This document shows, piece after piece, positions 1-18,330 of a DNA stretch of 64,000 bases. The notes beneath the pieces are model-generated. The model saw only the letters and a program-made list of their open reading frames with translations, searched no databases and was not told the DNA's origin. The position numbers were made by a program, and so were the translations under genes. The DNA lies in assembly GCA_009760855.2 (NCBI GenBank), contig WPIO01000016.1:3392001-3456000 (forward strand). The letters are read 5' to 3'. This stretch comes from Cristatella mucedo (taxonomy: Eukaryota > Bryozoa > Phylactolaemata > Cristatellidae). Positions within the stretch are counted from its first letter, which is position 1, and each line of letters begins with the position of its first letter.

Positions 1-228
1 ATCTTGGTCATTATGACTTTGCGGAATTAGATAATGAGATACATTACATGATATTCCATCTCTAGCCCATCTGCAGTGACTATAAATACGTGTTCTCCGG
101 TGAGGCTACACTAATGCTTTATAATTATGATTTATTTCCGTATTTAGTTCTTACTGCATTACCATGATAAATGAAAGTGGACACGTTGACAAGCCCAGTC
201 GAGGGCCAAGCCAAAAGCAAGTACTCAC

Positions 229-318
229 AAAATAAAAAGTTTAAGATTAAAAGCTGGTAAAAGACGTATAATATGTACATCAGCTTAACAAGAGTGTACC
301 AGCAGCAAAGGGATCGAC
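229..318 (-). CDS. innexin TM3 exon of a second, left-truncated innexin gene (partial)
   Basis: The reverse strand encodes a hydrophobic segment reading YTLVKLMYILYVFYQLL then ILNFLF, which fits the innexin third transmembrane pattern (K-L-x-Y, an aromatic-Q pair, L-N-x-F-L). It is followed at once by a good donor (GTGAGTAC) that interrupts a codon after its first base. That is the same phase and the same protein position as the donor of the TM3 exon at 2208-2364. The 5' limit (acceptor AG at 319-320) is tentative and the frame stays open further upstream. The following exon with extracellular loop 2 and TM4 would lie left of the window. This is either a neighbouring innexin gene or a decayed duplicate. 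Confidence 0.5.
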
Positions 319-462
319 CTCGCCACATGAGGAAGCAGCTTGGCCATGTTGTCGAGATTCCAGATTTTAGAACCAGAGGTTTTTGCAAGTAAAAGCCTAG
401 AACCAAGGTCAAGGCAAATTTAACTTATGACTGCTGCTGCTGCTGCGAGCAGCTGCCCGATT

Positions 463-600
463 CAGCAGCTCGCGGCGTCCGTCACGAAAGGCGTAGGCTC
501 GCTGCAGTCCGTTGCTAAAGGCTTTATTGTAAGGCACAAAGCGGGAAAATGGCGATCGGCAGCAGCCTGAGCTCCGGAGACGCTCACGAGCGAGCTAGCT
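463..600. repeat. dispersed repeat, copy 1 (other copy at 1360-1500)
   Basis: This stretch shares a core (ggctttat.gtaaggcacaaagcggg, then agcatgagctccggaga) with 1360-1500 in the same orientation. The copies are diverged but clearly alignable. One lies beyond the last innexin exon and the other inside the last intron. Confidence 0.55.
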
Positions 601-803
601 AGCTCGCCGTGGGTCGGGACCGATGCAGTGCGGATCCAGCCCCGTCCGAGGCGGCAGTGCGTAGGCATGGTAGGGGAAAGGGCGGCGCCCCCCCCCCCCC
701 CCGCTTAGCCCCGCGCGAGGGCTGGCTCAATCGTCGGAGCGAGTGCCTCGGTGAGCGGATCCGAGGCCGCTTGGCCGCCGCCTTGACCGCCGAGACCCGC
801 TCA

Positions 804-7496
<6,693 letters not shown>

Positions 7497-7776
7497 CTGC
7501 GCAAGCTGCTCGAAAAACGCGCGCAAGGAAAAACTAAAACAAAAAAAATGTCTTCAACCGCAAACGCTAGAGCAAAAAACGTAGCCATTCTAGAATCGCG
7601 CAGCGAGTTTTCGCTGAAGCGGAATTGCAGTTTTTCGTCAGATTTTCCTTGCTTAGAGGCAAAAGGAGCTCCGAGAAAGGACGCACTAAAGCGTGCGCCG
7701 GCAATTGTGGAGAACTGCAGCAGCAAGGCAATGCCAGAGCCATCGTTCTTAGGCGAAAACAACTCACCCCGGTACT

Positions 7777-7812
<36 letters not shown>

Positions 7813-8320
7813 TGTTTGCACGAGTGAATGAATACAGCAGACTATGGATTTGCAAGACAGCTGATTTTGCGGTCGGATAAATAGCAAGTCATCTGGAAAA
7901 TGGCAAGTCCCAAGGAGGAAGCGATAAAACTAAATACGCGTAGCTAATTACTAATTATTTAAACGATAATGCATTTATACTAACGGTAAAATTGTAATCA
8001 TAATAGCCTATTACAATTGTATATACCGAATAAGATAAGAAAACCCACGTGCCAAAATAATATACCCAACTCGCGAGTTTATAAATCTAAAGAGAAAGGG
8101 AGGAAAGCCTAGCCTCTAGAGATCGCTAAAGTACGACTATTTAGATTTGTTTCGTTAACAATCCGATATGTTCTGGCTCACGATCAAGCATCGATATCGA
8201 ATTCAATATATATAATATATATTAATTGATGATATCATCAAAATTAATAGGCTTGTATTCAAACTTTAGGACCTTTCATCTACCTGCTCAGCCTTACCTT
8301 TATAAAATAGGTACTCCATT
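7497..8320. other. upstream of the innexin exon; no gene recognised
   Basis: The initiator exon of the innexin should be here or further right but I cannot point to it. The overlapping open frames at 7475-7880 lack family resemblance. A (TTAC)n tetranucleotide run occupies 7776-7812, and the rest from 7880 is AT-rich and unassigned. Confidence 0.4.
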
Positions 8321-8330
8321 AGTATATTCT

Positions 8331-8432
8331 CTCTCTCTCTCTCTCTCACGCACGCACGCACACACACACACACACACATTTACACACACATTTACACACA
8401 CGCAAACACAAACACACACACACAAACACACC
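8331..8432. repeat. (TC)n followed by (AC)n microsatellites
   Basis: A TC run at 8331-8347 is followed by imperfect CA repeats to about 8432. Confidence 0.95.
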
Positions 8433-8522
8433 ACACCTCTTAATCTGGCCGTTTGGCTTTGCATTCAATTAAACTCACACGTTTTGTAGACCAAACCTTC
8501 AGTTTCCATGCAACTGAGACCT

Positions 8523-8672
8523 TATATTATTCATTTTTATAGCGCCCCAAGAGAATTTAATCTCTGCTCAGGCGCTTCATATATGCCTCAGGGCTCGAGC
8601 CCACGACCTTAGCCAGACCTTCGTCGGGACGAGCACATTAGCCGCTGGACCAATCCAGCTATAGCGTTGAGC
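8523..8672 (-). mobile_element. tRNA-derived SINE, minus strand
   Basis: The reverse strand shows a pol III A-box-like word (TAGCTGGATTGGTCCAGCGG), a B-box-like GGGCTCGAGCCC about 40 nt later, and then a 3' end AAGCGCCTGAGCAGAGATTA with its complementary half CTCTTGGGGCGCT and an AT tail. The 3' part is homologous to the LINE-B terminal hairpin. Confidence 0.85.
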
Positions 8673-10495
8673 TCACTATCGACTCAAATTACAATATCTT
8701 CCGACTTGAGGAGTTTTTAAAACGAAGTTTACACCACTACTTTCCCAGTCCCGCTGCATTCGCTCGATTCGTGTCGGCTTCCATTCAGATTAGTTACGTT
8801 AGCACGGGATCGACTACTCAGAGCTGTTCCATTGAAGTGCGGCGGCGCACGACGAGCCTGGAAAGCGGCAAGGAGCTTGAAATTCCCAATAACCTTTCAT
8901 AATATTAAAAATCTCAGCAGGAGATACTCGACTAGCATATGCGGCGGTGATCACTGAGTCCTAGGATCTGCCCCAATTGGCATATAAAACCACACAAACA
9001 GTGAATGAGCGGTGAGAGAATGAATCCCCGCAAAAAGGAAGGATTTTATAATGAGACGATGATGTCAAATTCCCATTTTAGCATAGCTGGACGCAGTCAG
9101 TGCGCATGAAAGAACTCTTCCAATCAACTGACAGTGGTTTGCAAATGATGATAATTAAAAAAAGGTTACTAAAGCTGAGCTACAACCAAAACGGCATAGC
9201 ACAAATGGGGCCACAGTGACCAAGGTGTTCTGATGACTTAATGACTGCAGTCTCTCCTTTTTCGGACTAAGGGCTGAATATGTGCGCTGTTTGTTTCGGG
9301 CGAATATCTCAAGTCAGAGGCAAAATTCGCAGCATTACTAAAGCTGAAATCATCGTCTCAATGAGGCCGCTCGACGCAGAGACGCTGCGTACCTATACTG
9401 TACTGGCTACTCAGGCGGTCAATGAAGTCTTCGTGACATCTTCCCGAAGCCATTGCCGCTCCCTTTCTGAAGGCGTTATAGAATGTCGCACCCTAGAAAA
9501 AGGGGAAAATATTATGTACGAGAGATCTCTCCATGCCTAGGTGCCGCTCGCTTCCGGCCACGATGGCTGCAAGGGTTCACCACAACGGTGGTCAACATTT
9601 TAATAAGCTGCAACACACGTTCCTCAATGGCACAGCTTTGCGAGCTCGCAGGCTAATATCCACGATGCTCCTACGTTAAATACCGCGGAGTTTGCAGAAG
9701 CTGTCCCGCGTAAGCGGAACCTTACACAACAGAAATGATAAACTTGATCAGGATGTAATTGAGAACATGCTGTGGGTTTGTGCTATAACATGGCCTATAA
9801 CTGGGGTGAGGCTATTATAGGGAAGCCAGGATCAAATAGAGTAAGGATAGAATAGCGTATAGGTGTAGCACCGTTTCTACAACGCGGATTTGAAATGTAA
9901 TAATTACAAAATTGTGTAGCGCCCTCACATAACTTCATTTATTTCTATGCACTTCACATTTCCAGCAAAGGTTTATTTCAGTGCGGACGGTGAAGCACTT
10001 ATCAAAGACGTTTCTCGCCTCCCGACGCCAAGCGCAGCTAGAGTTTCTTGTCCGTTGCAAAATATTTTTTTTCGAAAACCGAAGTTCAGGCGAACATCGT
10101 ACATGGAAACCGATACGGCTGAGACCTGTCTAAAGCTTATCTGTTATTTTTTTACCGTAGGGTCTAAGAAATTATGTGCCTATGGACATCTAAACGCTAA
10201 TCGCTTCGGGCTGCTGGGTCTGCAACGCTGGCGGCGGCGTTGGGTATGCCAGCGACTAGTAACCTACAGAATAGTTATGATCGTGCGTACCTATTACCTC
10301 TTTGTAATCGTAGTTGAAATGCATTCCTAGATGTTATTGCTGCTGCTAAGATCCACGAATTATGCATTAACAAAGGAAAGGCACCCGGGAGCCCACGCGG
10401 GATTGGGGCCGCCAGTTGAGACGCCGCTCGTTCGGCGGAAGGTGCCTGCTGAGTACCCGCTCGTTTGGTATTCCTAGCATTGTCTCGAAATGCTC
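8673..10495. other. about 1.8 kb without a recognisable gene
   Basis: Open frames at 9280-9540 and 9947-10330 (plus strand) show no family resemblance. A minus-strand LINE-B tail scrap (AGCGCCCTCA..AACTTCATTTATTTCTA) lies at about 9905-9975, with the longer frame starting inside it. Confidence 0.4.
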
Positions 10496-10499
10496 AGCC

Positions 10500-11780
10500 C
10501 GTTCTCCCTCAAGCGCTCTTTTGAATCTATTTGAGTTAGTAGTCATAAGGTCTGCTTTAACTCCGACGGCTCAACTTAGCGTACATCTTTAGAATCCTCG
10601 TTTAAGGTGCAATCAAACCTATTAATATTAAGCGAACTTATTTCTGAAAATGGCTTCGATCTGTTTGAATTGACTGAAACCTGGCTAAAATAGATTAACT
10701 GCCCGACAATTAAAGACTTGACCCCGAAAGGCTTCTTCTTTCACATCCCTAGATCAATCAAATCTGGATGCGGAGTTCTATTATCACAGCTCAAATTTCA
10801 ATTTCAAGTCGTTTGCAGCAGCCTGTAAGCAAGCGGTTCCTAACCTGAGGGTCGCGAATTCTTTGGGGGTCAAACGACCCTTTCACAGGGGTCGCCTAAG
10901 ACCATCAGAAAACACGCATTTCCGCATTTTGAACACAATAATTTTGTAGTTGGGGGCGCCAAAACACGAGGAAGTGTATTAAAGGGTCGCGGAATTAGGA
11001 AGATTGAGAACCACTGCTCTAAGCAGTCTTTCGAATCTATTGTTTTGATTTCACCCGACAGCAAGCTACCGATGGCGGCGCCGATCTATCGTCGATCACG
11101 TACCAAGGTCTCCTCTATCTCCTTTATTCATGCTTATCTAAAGGCATACAGACCTCATTCAATCTAACCTGTGTGCGCTCGTCCTCATTTATAATCGCAT
11201 GTGAATCGCGAAAATCCAAGACTCTTGACATCGATGGGGTCCGTGCGAGAATGTCTGCTTCACATTTGCTGCTCAATCCACCTTCCGACCTGTCTTCGTT
11301 GGCGGATTGCTACACTATGACACTAGCTGATAGGCTCAACGAATTTGCACCTCTGACTAAGCGCACTGTGTGCCCTCACCCAGATGGCCTATGGTTTACC
11401 GTAGACACCGAATTAGCTACATAAACCAAGCACAAGCTTAAAAAAGCACATGCAAGATCAGGACTGAGTATCAATCGTCTGGCTTACGAGGACTACTGTA
11501 AATCGTACTAATCTATCCTTGCAAAGCTCAAGTCTAACTTCTATAAAAGCATTTGTATTCACAGACTGACAATCCAAAATGCTAATGTCTCCGATCAACC
11601 ATATCCTTAACGCCTCTCAGGTTAGCTCCTTACCTAGTGATCTGTGTGACGATCTAACTGATCGTTTCACTAACATTTTTCTGTCAACAAGATTGACAAG
11701 ATCAGGGAGTCTATAGCTATGGTGAAAGCAACCCCCCTGGAATCCAGGCCCTTAATTTCATGTTGCACCTCAATGTATAC
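10500..11780 (+). mobile_element. LINE-B copy, endonuclease and linker part, decayed
   Basis: Translating in shifting frames gives an APE-type endonuclease start (SELISENGFDLFELTETWLK, with a stop), a deletion, then the SDH end of the endonuclease (degraded) and the linker starting VRSSSFIIACESRKSKTLDI. It is the same family as the next copy, which begins again with the endonuclease at about 11785, so two copies lie head to tail. A hAT MITE interrupts it at 10831-11016. Confidence 0.8.
10831..11016. mobile_element. hAT (Charlie-type) MITE, copy 1
   Basis: The element starts AAGCGGTTCCTAACC and ends GGAAGATTGAGAACCACTG, imperfect terminal inverted repeats. Inside are ACGACCCTTTCACAGGGGTC, CCTAAGACCATCAGAAAAC and ATGAGGAAGTGTATTAAAGG. 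The flanks are an 8-bp target duplication, ctgtaagc at 10823-10830 and ctctaagc at 11017-11024 (7 of 8). Removing it restores the LINE-B reading found at 11970-12000. Confidence 0.9.
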
Positions 11781-11784
11781 ATTA

Positions 11785-13288
11785 CCTCTGGTTATAAGCG
11801 ACCATATTTCTGAAAATGGTCCCCACCTGCTCGCCTTAAATGAAACTTGGCTAAAACCGGTAAACTGCCAGACAATTAAAGACGTAACCCCGACTGGTTT
11901 CTCATTCTTTCACACCCCTAGGTCCATCAAAACTGGAGGTGGAGTTGTAATCGTTCGCTCGAAATTCAACTTCAAGCCATTTGCAGTACCCTCGAAGCAG
12001 TCTATTTAATCGATTGTCTTGATTTCACCCGATAAAAACCTACCGGTGGTGGCAGTGGACCATCGCTTACCAGGTACCAAATCCTCCATTATCTCAGGAT
12101 TCTCTGATTCCATTTCGATTTTGTGTGCAAGAAATCGATTCTTCCTCGTTATGGGTGATTTCAACGATAACGTTGATAACTTATCTGACGCCTACAGCAC
12201 TGAATTTTATGCATTGACTCATTGGTTCGTGTGCATGGCCCTACTCACATGAAACTTCACACACTCAACCAAATTTTCTCATACAAGTGCACTTTGTCAT
12301 CACCAATTATCACTAAATCCTGCTTATCTGACCACATGCAGATCTCATTCAATCTACAGTGTGTGCCCACATCCTCCTCTAAAATCACATGCGAATCGCG
12401 AAACCTCGAGACCCTTGACATCGATGCTGTCCGTGCGAGATGGTTTGCTTTGCCGCTGCTGCTCAGTCCTCCTTCTGACCTACCATCATAAGTTGAGTGC
12501 TACAGCACGACGCTAGCTGACCGGCCAGATGAGTTTGCACCTCTGACTAAGAGCTCTGTGCCCTCGCCCAGACGACGTTTTGTTTACCGCAGACATTAAA
12601 CACACTAGGTCTACTAAGTGCAAGCTTGAAAAAGTGTATATAAAAAATCAGGACTGACTGTCCATCGACAGGCATACGAGAACTACTTTGGATCGTACCA
12701 ATCGATCCTAGCAAAGGCCAAGTCTAGCTTCTACAAAAACATTGTTGAATCAGATGCACAATCCCAAAACTGCTTATGTCGGCGATCAACCATCTCATGT
12801 CGACGATCAACCCTCTACTCAACCGCTCATAGATTAGCTCCTAAACTGATGGCCCGTGTGATGATCTAGCTTATAGCTTTTCTTGATTCTTTGTCCAGAA
12901 GATAGACAAGATCAGGGAGTCCATCCCTGCGATGACAGCAACCTTCCTAAGATGATGTCCCTCGATTCCTTGCAGCACCTCAGTGTTTACATTCAAGGTA
13001 GTCACTGGTGATCTCGTCCTAAAGCTTATATCATAATCAAAAAAGAAATCAAGCCCTTTGGACCCTACTCTCACTGTCCTGCTCCTATTTTGCATTGATT
13101 TGCTGCTACGATGCATAAATAACATCATTAATGTGTCAATAGCCTCAGGTCATGTCCCGGCACCTTTCGAAAAGCTAAAGTCAGGCCACTTCTCAAGAAA
13201 GTAACACTAGACCAAGAGAACTTGAACGACAACCGTCCAGTCTCCCTTCTACCATTCCTATAAAAGACAGTGGAAGGAGTCGTCGCAG
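11785..13288 (+). mobile_element. LINE-B copy, 5' part (endonuclease to start of RT)
   Basis: Non-LTR retrotransposon of the CR1/L2/Jockey-like group, judged from the translation. The endonuclease motifs are visible in order: LLALNETWLKP, SIKTGGGVVIV, FFLVMGDFNDNVD and, in another frame, LSDHMQISFNL. The linker with ITCESRNLETLDID and the beginning of the RT region (DPTLTVLL-like, then [17 protein letters not shown]) follow. Frame shifts and stops make it inactive. At 13288 it is cut by a family-A insertion and resumes at 15152. Confidence 0.85.
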
Positions 13289-15151
13289 CCGAAAAGTTTT
13301 CAGCCTTCTTTACTAAAAAATTGTGCACATTCGCGCCTCCATTAAGCCCCCTCTGACCAAAGCAATCGCCGTTCCTCAACCTGTGACCTTTCTTAAAAGG
13401 TTCTCTGATGTTTCTGCCTGTGAAGTGGCTGCCATAGTAAGGTCTAGCAAAAAGAGCTCGTCTCCTGAAGACCCTATACCTTCATCTCTGTGGTCTTCAC
13501 TGGCAGACCAACTTAGCCCTGCCATAACCAAGATTTTTAATGCTTCTTTGGGAAAAGGGGTCGTCCCCAAGTCCTTCAAATCGGCATTCGTTAGACCTAT
13601 TCTTAAAAAGCCTGGATTAGACACAGAGGTCCTAGCAAACTATCGTCCAGTTTCCCTTCTTCCGTTCTTATCAAAGATTCTTGAAAAATTGTTGCTAAGC
13701 AGCTAGTTGAACATATTGAAAATAATGGAATGTCAGAAACATTTCAATCAGGTTTCAAGAGGCAGCACTCTACTGAAACTGCTCTCCTCCGTGTTAACAA
13801 TGACATTCTACGTGGCAACGACGACGGGAATGTCACTGCCCTAGCTCTGCTAGATCTGTCTGCTGCCTTCGACACTATTGATCACGAAGTTCTGCTTGAA
13901 CGATTGAGAACAACGATCGGTCTGGCAGACGAAACACTGGCGTGGTTTAAGTCATACTTGTCTGATCGTGTTCAATCCGTGTCGTGTGGGGGTCAGGTCT
14001 CAGACATGAGAAGGGTCACCTGTGGAGTCCCTCAATGGTCTGTACTTAGTCCCTTCCATTTATACGCAACCTCTGGGAAAAGTGATTAAGGCCCATGGAA
14101 TAGGATATCACTTCTATGCTGATGATACTCAGTTGTTTGTCATTTAAACCGTCGGAATCTGCTGCAGCAACTGAGAAACTGAATGCTTGCCTTGCCGATA
14201 TTTGATCCTGGATGTCGGAAAACTTCCTGAAATTAAATGACGATAAAACCGAACTGCTTCTCATAGGACACCCTAAGCGTGTGGCTGGATTAAAAGGCTT
14301 TGCTGTTGTAATAGGTGAAGCTATTGTGCGACCTTCACCACGTGCTCGAAATCTAGGTGTCGTGTTCGACAGCTGCCTCAATTTCAAAAGCTTCATTCAG
14401 AAGACTGCCTCTACAGGTAGCCATCACATCCGATCCCTATCCAAGATTAGAAGCTGTCTCCCACAGTGGCTTGTAAAAAATTTAACTAGCTTTTTAGTTC
14501 TGTCTCGGCTTGATTATTGTAATTCCCTTTTGGCTGGGCTACCAAAGAAAGCTATCATGCCACTACAGCGGACTATGAATATGGCTGCAAGGCTGGTCTT
14601 CAAGTCCCAGCGGTTTGAGCACGTGTCACCTTTGCTGAAAGAGCTAGGATGGTTGCTGGTTGAGCAAAGGATACAGAGCAAAGTTCTTACGCTGACCCAC
14701 AAGGCCCGCCACGGCTTGGCTCCTTCGTACCTAGCTGAGCTGCTGCATCAGTTTCAGCCTGTTCGCGCCCTCAGGTCCTGTATGGACAATAAATTAGCTG
14801 TCCCATTCCTCCGCTTAAAGACAGTTGGCGACAGAAGCTTTAGCTCTGCGGGTCCTAGACTGTGGAACTCGCTTCCACAATTCTTACGCAACGACATCTA
14901 CTCTCCAACTGCCGACTATGGCACATCTTTTTCAGCGGTCCTGAACTGCTACTTCTATGCTACTCACTACCTCAACTGCTCTCCTAACTCTGCTATGCTT
15001 CCCACTTTCTCTTTGTTGCGTGAGACGAAGTCTGTTGGCTACCGAATGCGTGCCGAAAGCCGCTTAGGCTGTGAGTGCGCTATACAAAACTCTCCTGCTT
15101 AACACCCACATGGTCTTTATGACTTTGTGGAGTTACTGACGGAGATACATT
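13289..15151 (+). mobile_element. LINE-A copy nested in LINE-B, 5'-truncated
   Basis: The copy carries the RT and C-terminal part of ORF2. Motifs: [75 protein letters not shown], the FYADD catalytic box, SENFLKLNDDKTELL and LSRLDYCNSLLAGLPKKAI. Its 3' end reads CTGACGGAGATACAT. The boundaries are exact: LINE-B sequence gtcgcag stops at 13288 and tgcagaccag resumes at 15151, giving a short gcag duplication. Lesions include a lost A near 13685, an 8-bp loss near 14053, a frameshift just after FYADD and a TGA before SWMSENF; the last two are shared with the copy at 56961. Confidence 0.92.
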
Positions 15152-16685
15152 GCAGACCAGCTGAACTCATATATTGAAACTTCAAACCTTGCTAGTAATA
15201 AACAGTCTGCTTTAGAGATATTCACTCCACAGAGTAAAAATTGCTTCGGGTGTAAAACAACCTAATTAAGAATGCAGACATGGGTAGAGTGTCTCTGCAT
15301 GGTTTTCTCGATCTTTCTGCAGCCTTCGACACTACCGATTGCCAAGTTCTTCTTGAGCGCCTCTCATCTCGACTGGACATCACTTGCACTGCTCTGCAAT
15401 GGTTCAGGTCCCATCTCAGTAGGAGACTCCAGAGTATTGGTGTAAATGGACAAAGATTATCCAAGGTATCTCTGAAATATGGGGTACTTCAGAGCTCCGT
15501 GTAAGGTCCGGTTCTTTTCACGGTTTACACTCTCCCTCTTGCCTATGTGATTGCCAAGCACAACCTAGGCTTTAACTTCTATGCAGATGTCACTCAGTTG
15601 AATCTTTGCTTTGATTCCTCCTAGCCTTCAAGCACGTCGAGTTCCCCAAACTCCCTTGCTGCATGTATTGATGACATCCGCACATGGATGGCAGCCAATT
15701 TTCTTAAATTAAATGAGGATAAAACTAACTTACTAGTTATGGGCAAACCAAGTGTGATTCAGAAATTAGAAAGGCAAACACTCAAAATTGGCTCAGCCAG
15801 CATTTCAGCTGTTTAATCTGCACGAAATATAGCTGTCATGTTCAAAACTGACCTTTCGTTAGACGAACACATCAGCTCCACAGTTAAGTCTGCCTACTTC
15901 CAGCTACATAACATTGCTAACATTCGGACTTGCTTAGACAGAGATATCACATCTAAGTTTGTCAATGCATTTGTGAAATTACGTCTCGACTTCTGTAACT
16001 CACTGCTGGCTTGCCTACCGGCCTGTGCTATTAAGGGCTTACAGCTGGTGCAAAACTCTGCCGCTAGGCTCGTCTGTCGTGAGCGTCGCAGTTGCCTCAT
16101 TACACTATTTCTTGCCGACCTGCAGTGGCTACCAGTCCAGCAACGTTTCGACTTCAAGGTTTTGACACTAACTTTTCGGTACCTACGTTATTTGGCTCCA
16201 GCCTAAATGTTAAATCTACTCATCCACGAGGCCTAGCATCCCTCCACCTGCTTTTCAGAATCTAACAGTTTACTTTTACCTCGTACAAACCTCAAATCCT
16301 ATGGAGACCGTGCATATAGTTTGTATGATCCCAAAGCTTGGAGCTCACTCCCGACTTCCGTCACGACATACCATGACTTGATCACATTTAAAGAGAATAA
16401 AAAAACACCCCTACTTACGAAAGCATTTAGCGGGTCCCTGTGATTTGTCCTTTATGTGCTTATGCGTGCTGACACCATCGCATGCTGCCACTAGCTACAA
16501 TTATTGCATGCTGATCCTGTGCATGTCACCCCTAACCATGCTTTTATGCTGTTTATCAAGCGTGATACCGCTCACCATTCGACCGTGTTTCTTTTTCAGC
16601 ACGTGTAAAACGCCTAGAAAGAGATTGAGTTCTCTGAGGTCGCTTTATCAAGTCTATGCTTCTTCTTATTATTATTTAAGAAGGC
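15152..16685 (+). mobile_element. LINE-B copy, 3' part (RT to 3' tail)
   Basis: This is the continuation of the LINE-B interrupted at 13288: ADQLNSYIETSN, the RT block FLDLSAAFDTTDCQVLLERL, AANFLKLNEDKTNLLVMGKP, then LVQNSAARLVCRERRSCLIT and LADLQWLPVQQRFDFKVLTL. The 3' UTR ends with the AACGCC..AGAGATTGAGTTCTCT hairpin and ATT tail at about 16605-16680. The RT catalytic box survives only as a decayed NFYADV. Several stops are present. Confidence 0.88.
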
Positions 16686-16799
16686 CACTTATTACCTCTT
16701 TCTGAAGCTAATTTCCCAGTCAAAGAAGATCACTAGTTCTCTAGGCAATATTCACACTTTCCTGTTTCTACAATGCATAAATCTGATGCTAACACTCAT

Positions 16800-17285
16800 G
16801 AACAACACCATATTAATAATAATACATTTGGTAAAGCACCATCGGAGAACTCAATATATCTTTCTAGGCGCTTTAAAATTCCTGCAAAGGAAGCACGATC
16901 AAAGAAGACTACTAATTCTCAAGGCACAATTCCTACCGTTCTGTATCTATGATGACATATGCGCTGCCGCCACGCATAACCAACACTGTAAATAATAATA
17001 ATAATAGCAGTATTTGCTAAAGCATCCTCAGAGAATTCAATCTTTTTCTAGGCGTTTTACAATTGCTTCAAAGGAAGCACGATCGAATGGTTATTTGTAG
17101 CTTGCTCAATAAACAACAAGAATAACATGGTTAGGGGCGACATGCACGGGGTCGGCATGCAAGTATGGTAAGTGGCAGAATGCAGTGTAAGCACCCAGAA
17201 GCACACAGAGGACGAATCACAGGAACCCAAAAACAATAAATGCTGTGATAAATAGGTGCGTTTTTAGTTTCTTTTATATGTCATC
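16800..17285 (-). mobile_element. two stacked LINE-B 3' tail fragments, minus strand
   Basis: Antisense tails (AATAATAATACATTTGGTAAAGCACC at about 16815 and the fuller copy from about 16995) each carry the terminal hairpin in reverse. The second continues with the 3' UTR to about 17285. Confidence 0.75.
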
Positions 17286-18330
17286 AGCCTCAAGTCTTTT
17301 CCCAGTACCTTTCAAAAAGGCTTCACAGGCTGCTACTCAAGAAAGCAACACTAGACCAAGAGAACTTGAGCACCTTATGCCCAGTCTCTCTCCTCTACTG
17401 TTCATACTGCTCAAAATCGGCTCTGCCAGCATATCTCCTGTCGAGTCTGCACGAAATCCAGGTGTCATGTCCAAAATGACCTTTCGTTAGACGACCACAT
17501 CAGCTCCATAATCAAGTCTGCCTACTGTCGGCTACATAACATTGCTAAAGTTCGGGCTTGTTTAGATAAGGATACCACATCTAAGTTGGTCCATGCATTT
17601 GTGACATCCCGTCTTGACTTCTGTAACTCACTACATGCTGGTCTTCCGGCCTGTGCAATCAGGCGTTTACAGCTGATGCAAAATTCTCCAGCTAGGCTTG
17701 TCTGTCGTGAACGTCGCTGTTGCCACATTGCAGCACTTCTCGCCGACCTGCTCTGGCTACCAGTCAAGCATCACATCGGCTCCAGGTATTTCTTTTACTA
17801 ACTTTTTGGTCTATTTATTCTTTTGCTCCAGAATACCTATCAGATCTACTCCCCCACCGGGCAAAGCATCGTACCACTCTCTGTCGGAATCTAACCGCTT
17901 ACCTATTCCACATTAACCTATGAAAATGTTTGGAGACCTTTCAAACCTCAAATCCTCTGGAAACGGTGGCATAGTTCGTTTGCTTCCAACGCCTGGAGCT
18001 CCGACTTGAGTCACGATATTTGGGTCCCTACTTGACCGTATTAAATAATAAATCAAAACCGCAACTTTTTATTACAGCATTATTGGGTACCCGTGATTCG
18101 ACCTTTATGTGCACACGCATGCTGACAGTGTGCATACTGCCACTAACCATACTTGCATGTTGACCGTCTGCATGTCACCCCTAACTAGGTTATTCTTGCT
18201 ATTTATCGAGCATGCAATCACTAACCATTCTATTGTGCTTTCTTGGCAGCAAACTAAAAGTGCCTAGGACGAGATCGAGTTCTCTGAGGGCGTTGCATCA
18301 AATGTACTACTTTTATGACTAAGGTATGCT
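17286..18330 (+). mobile_element. LINE-B copy with internal deletion
   Basis: RT-start sequence (SSASSLFPVPFKKA, then the words GACCAAGAGAACTTGAG) is joined directly to a region normally about 700 bp downstream (KIGSASISPVESARNPGVM), then LRLQNSPARLVCRERRCCHI, the tail coding part and the 3' UTR with the terminal hairpin near 18255-18290. Confidence 0.8.
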
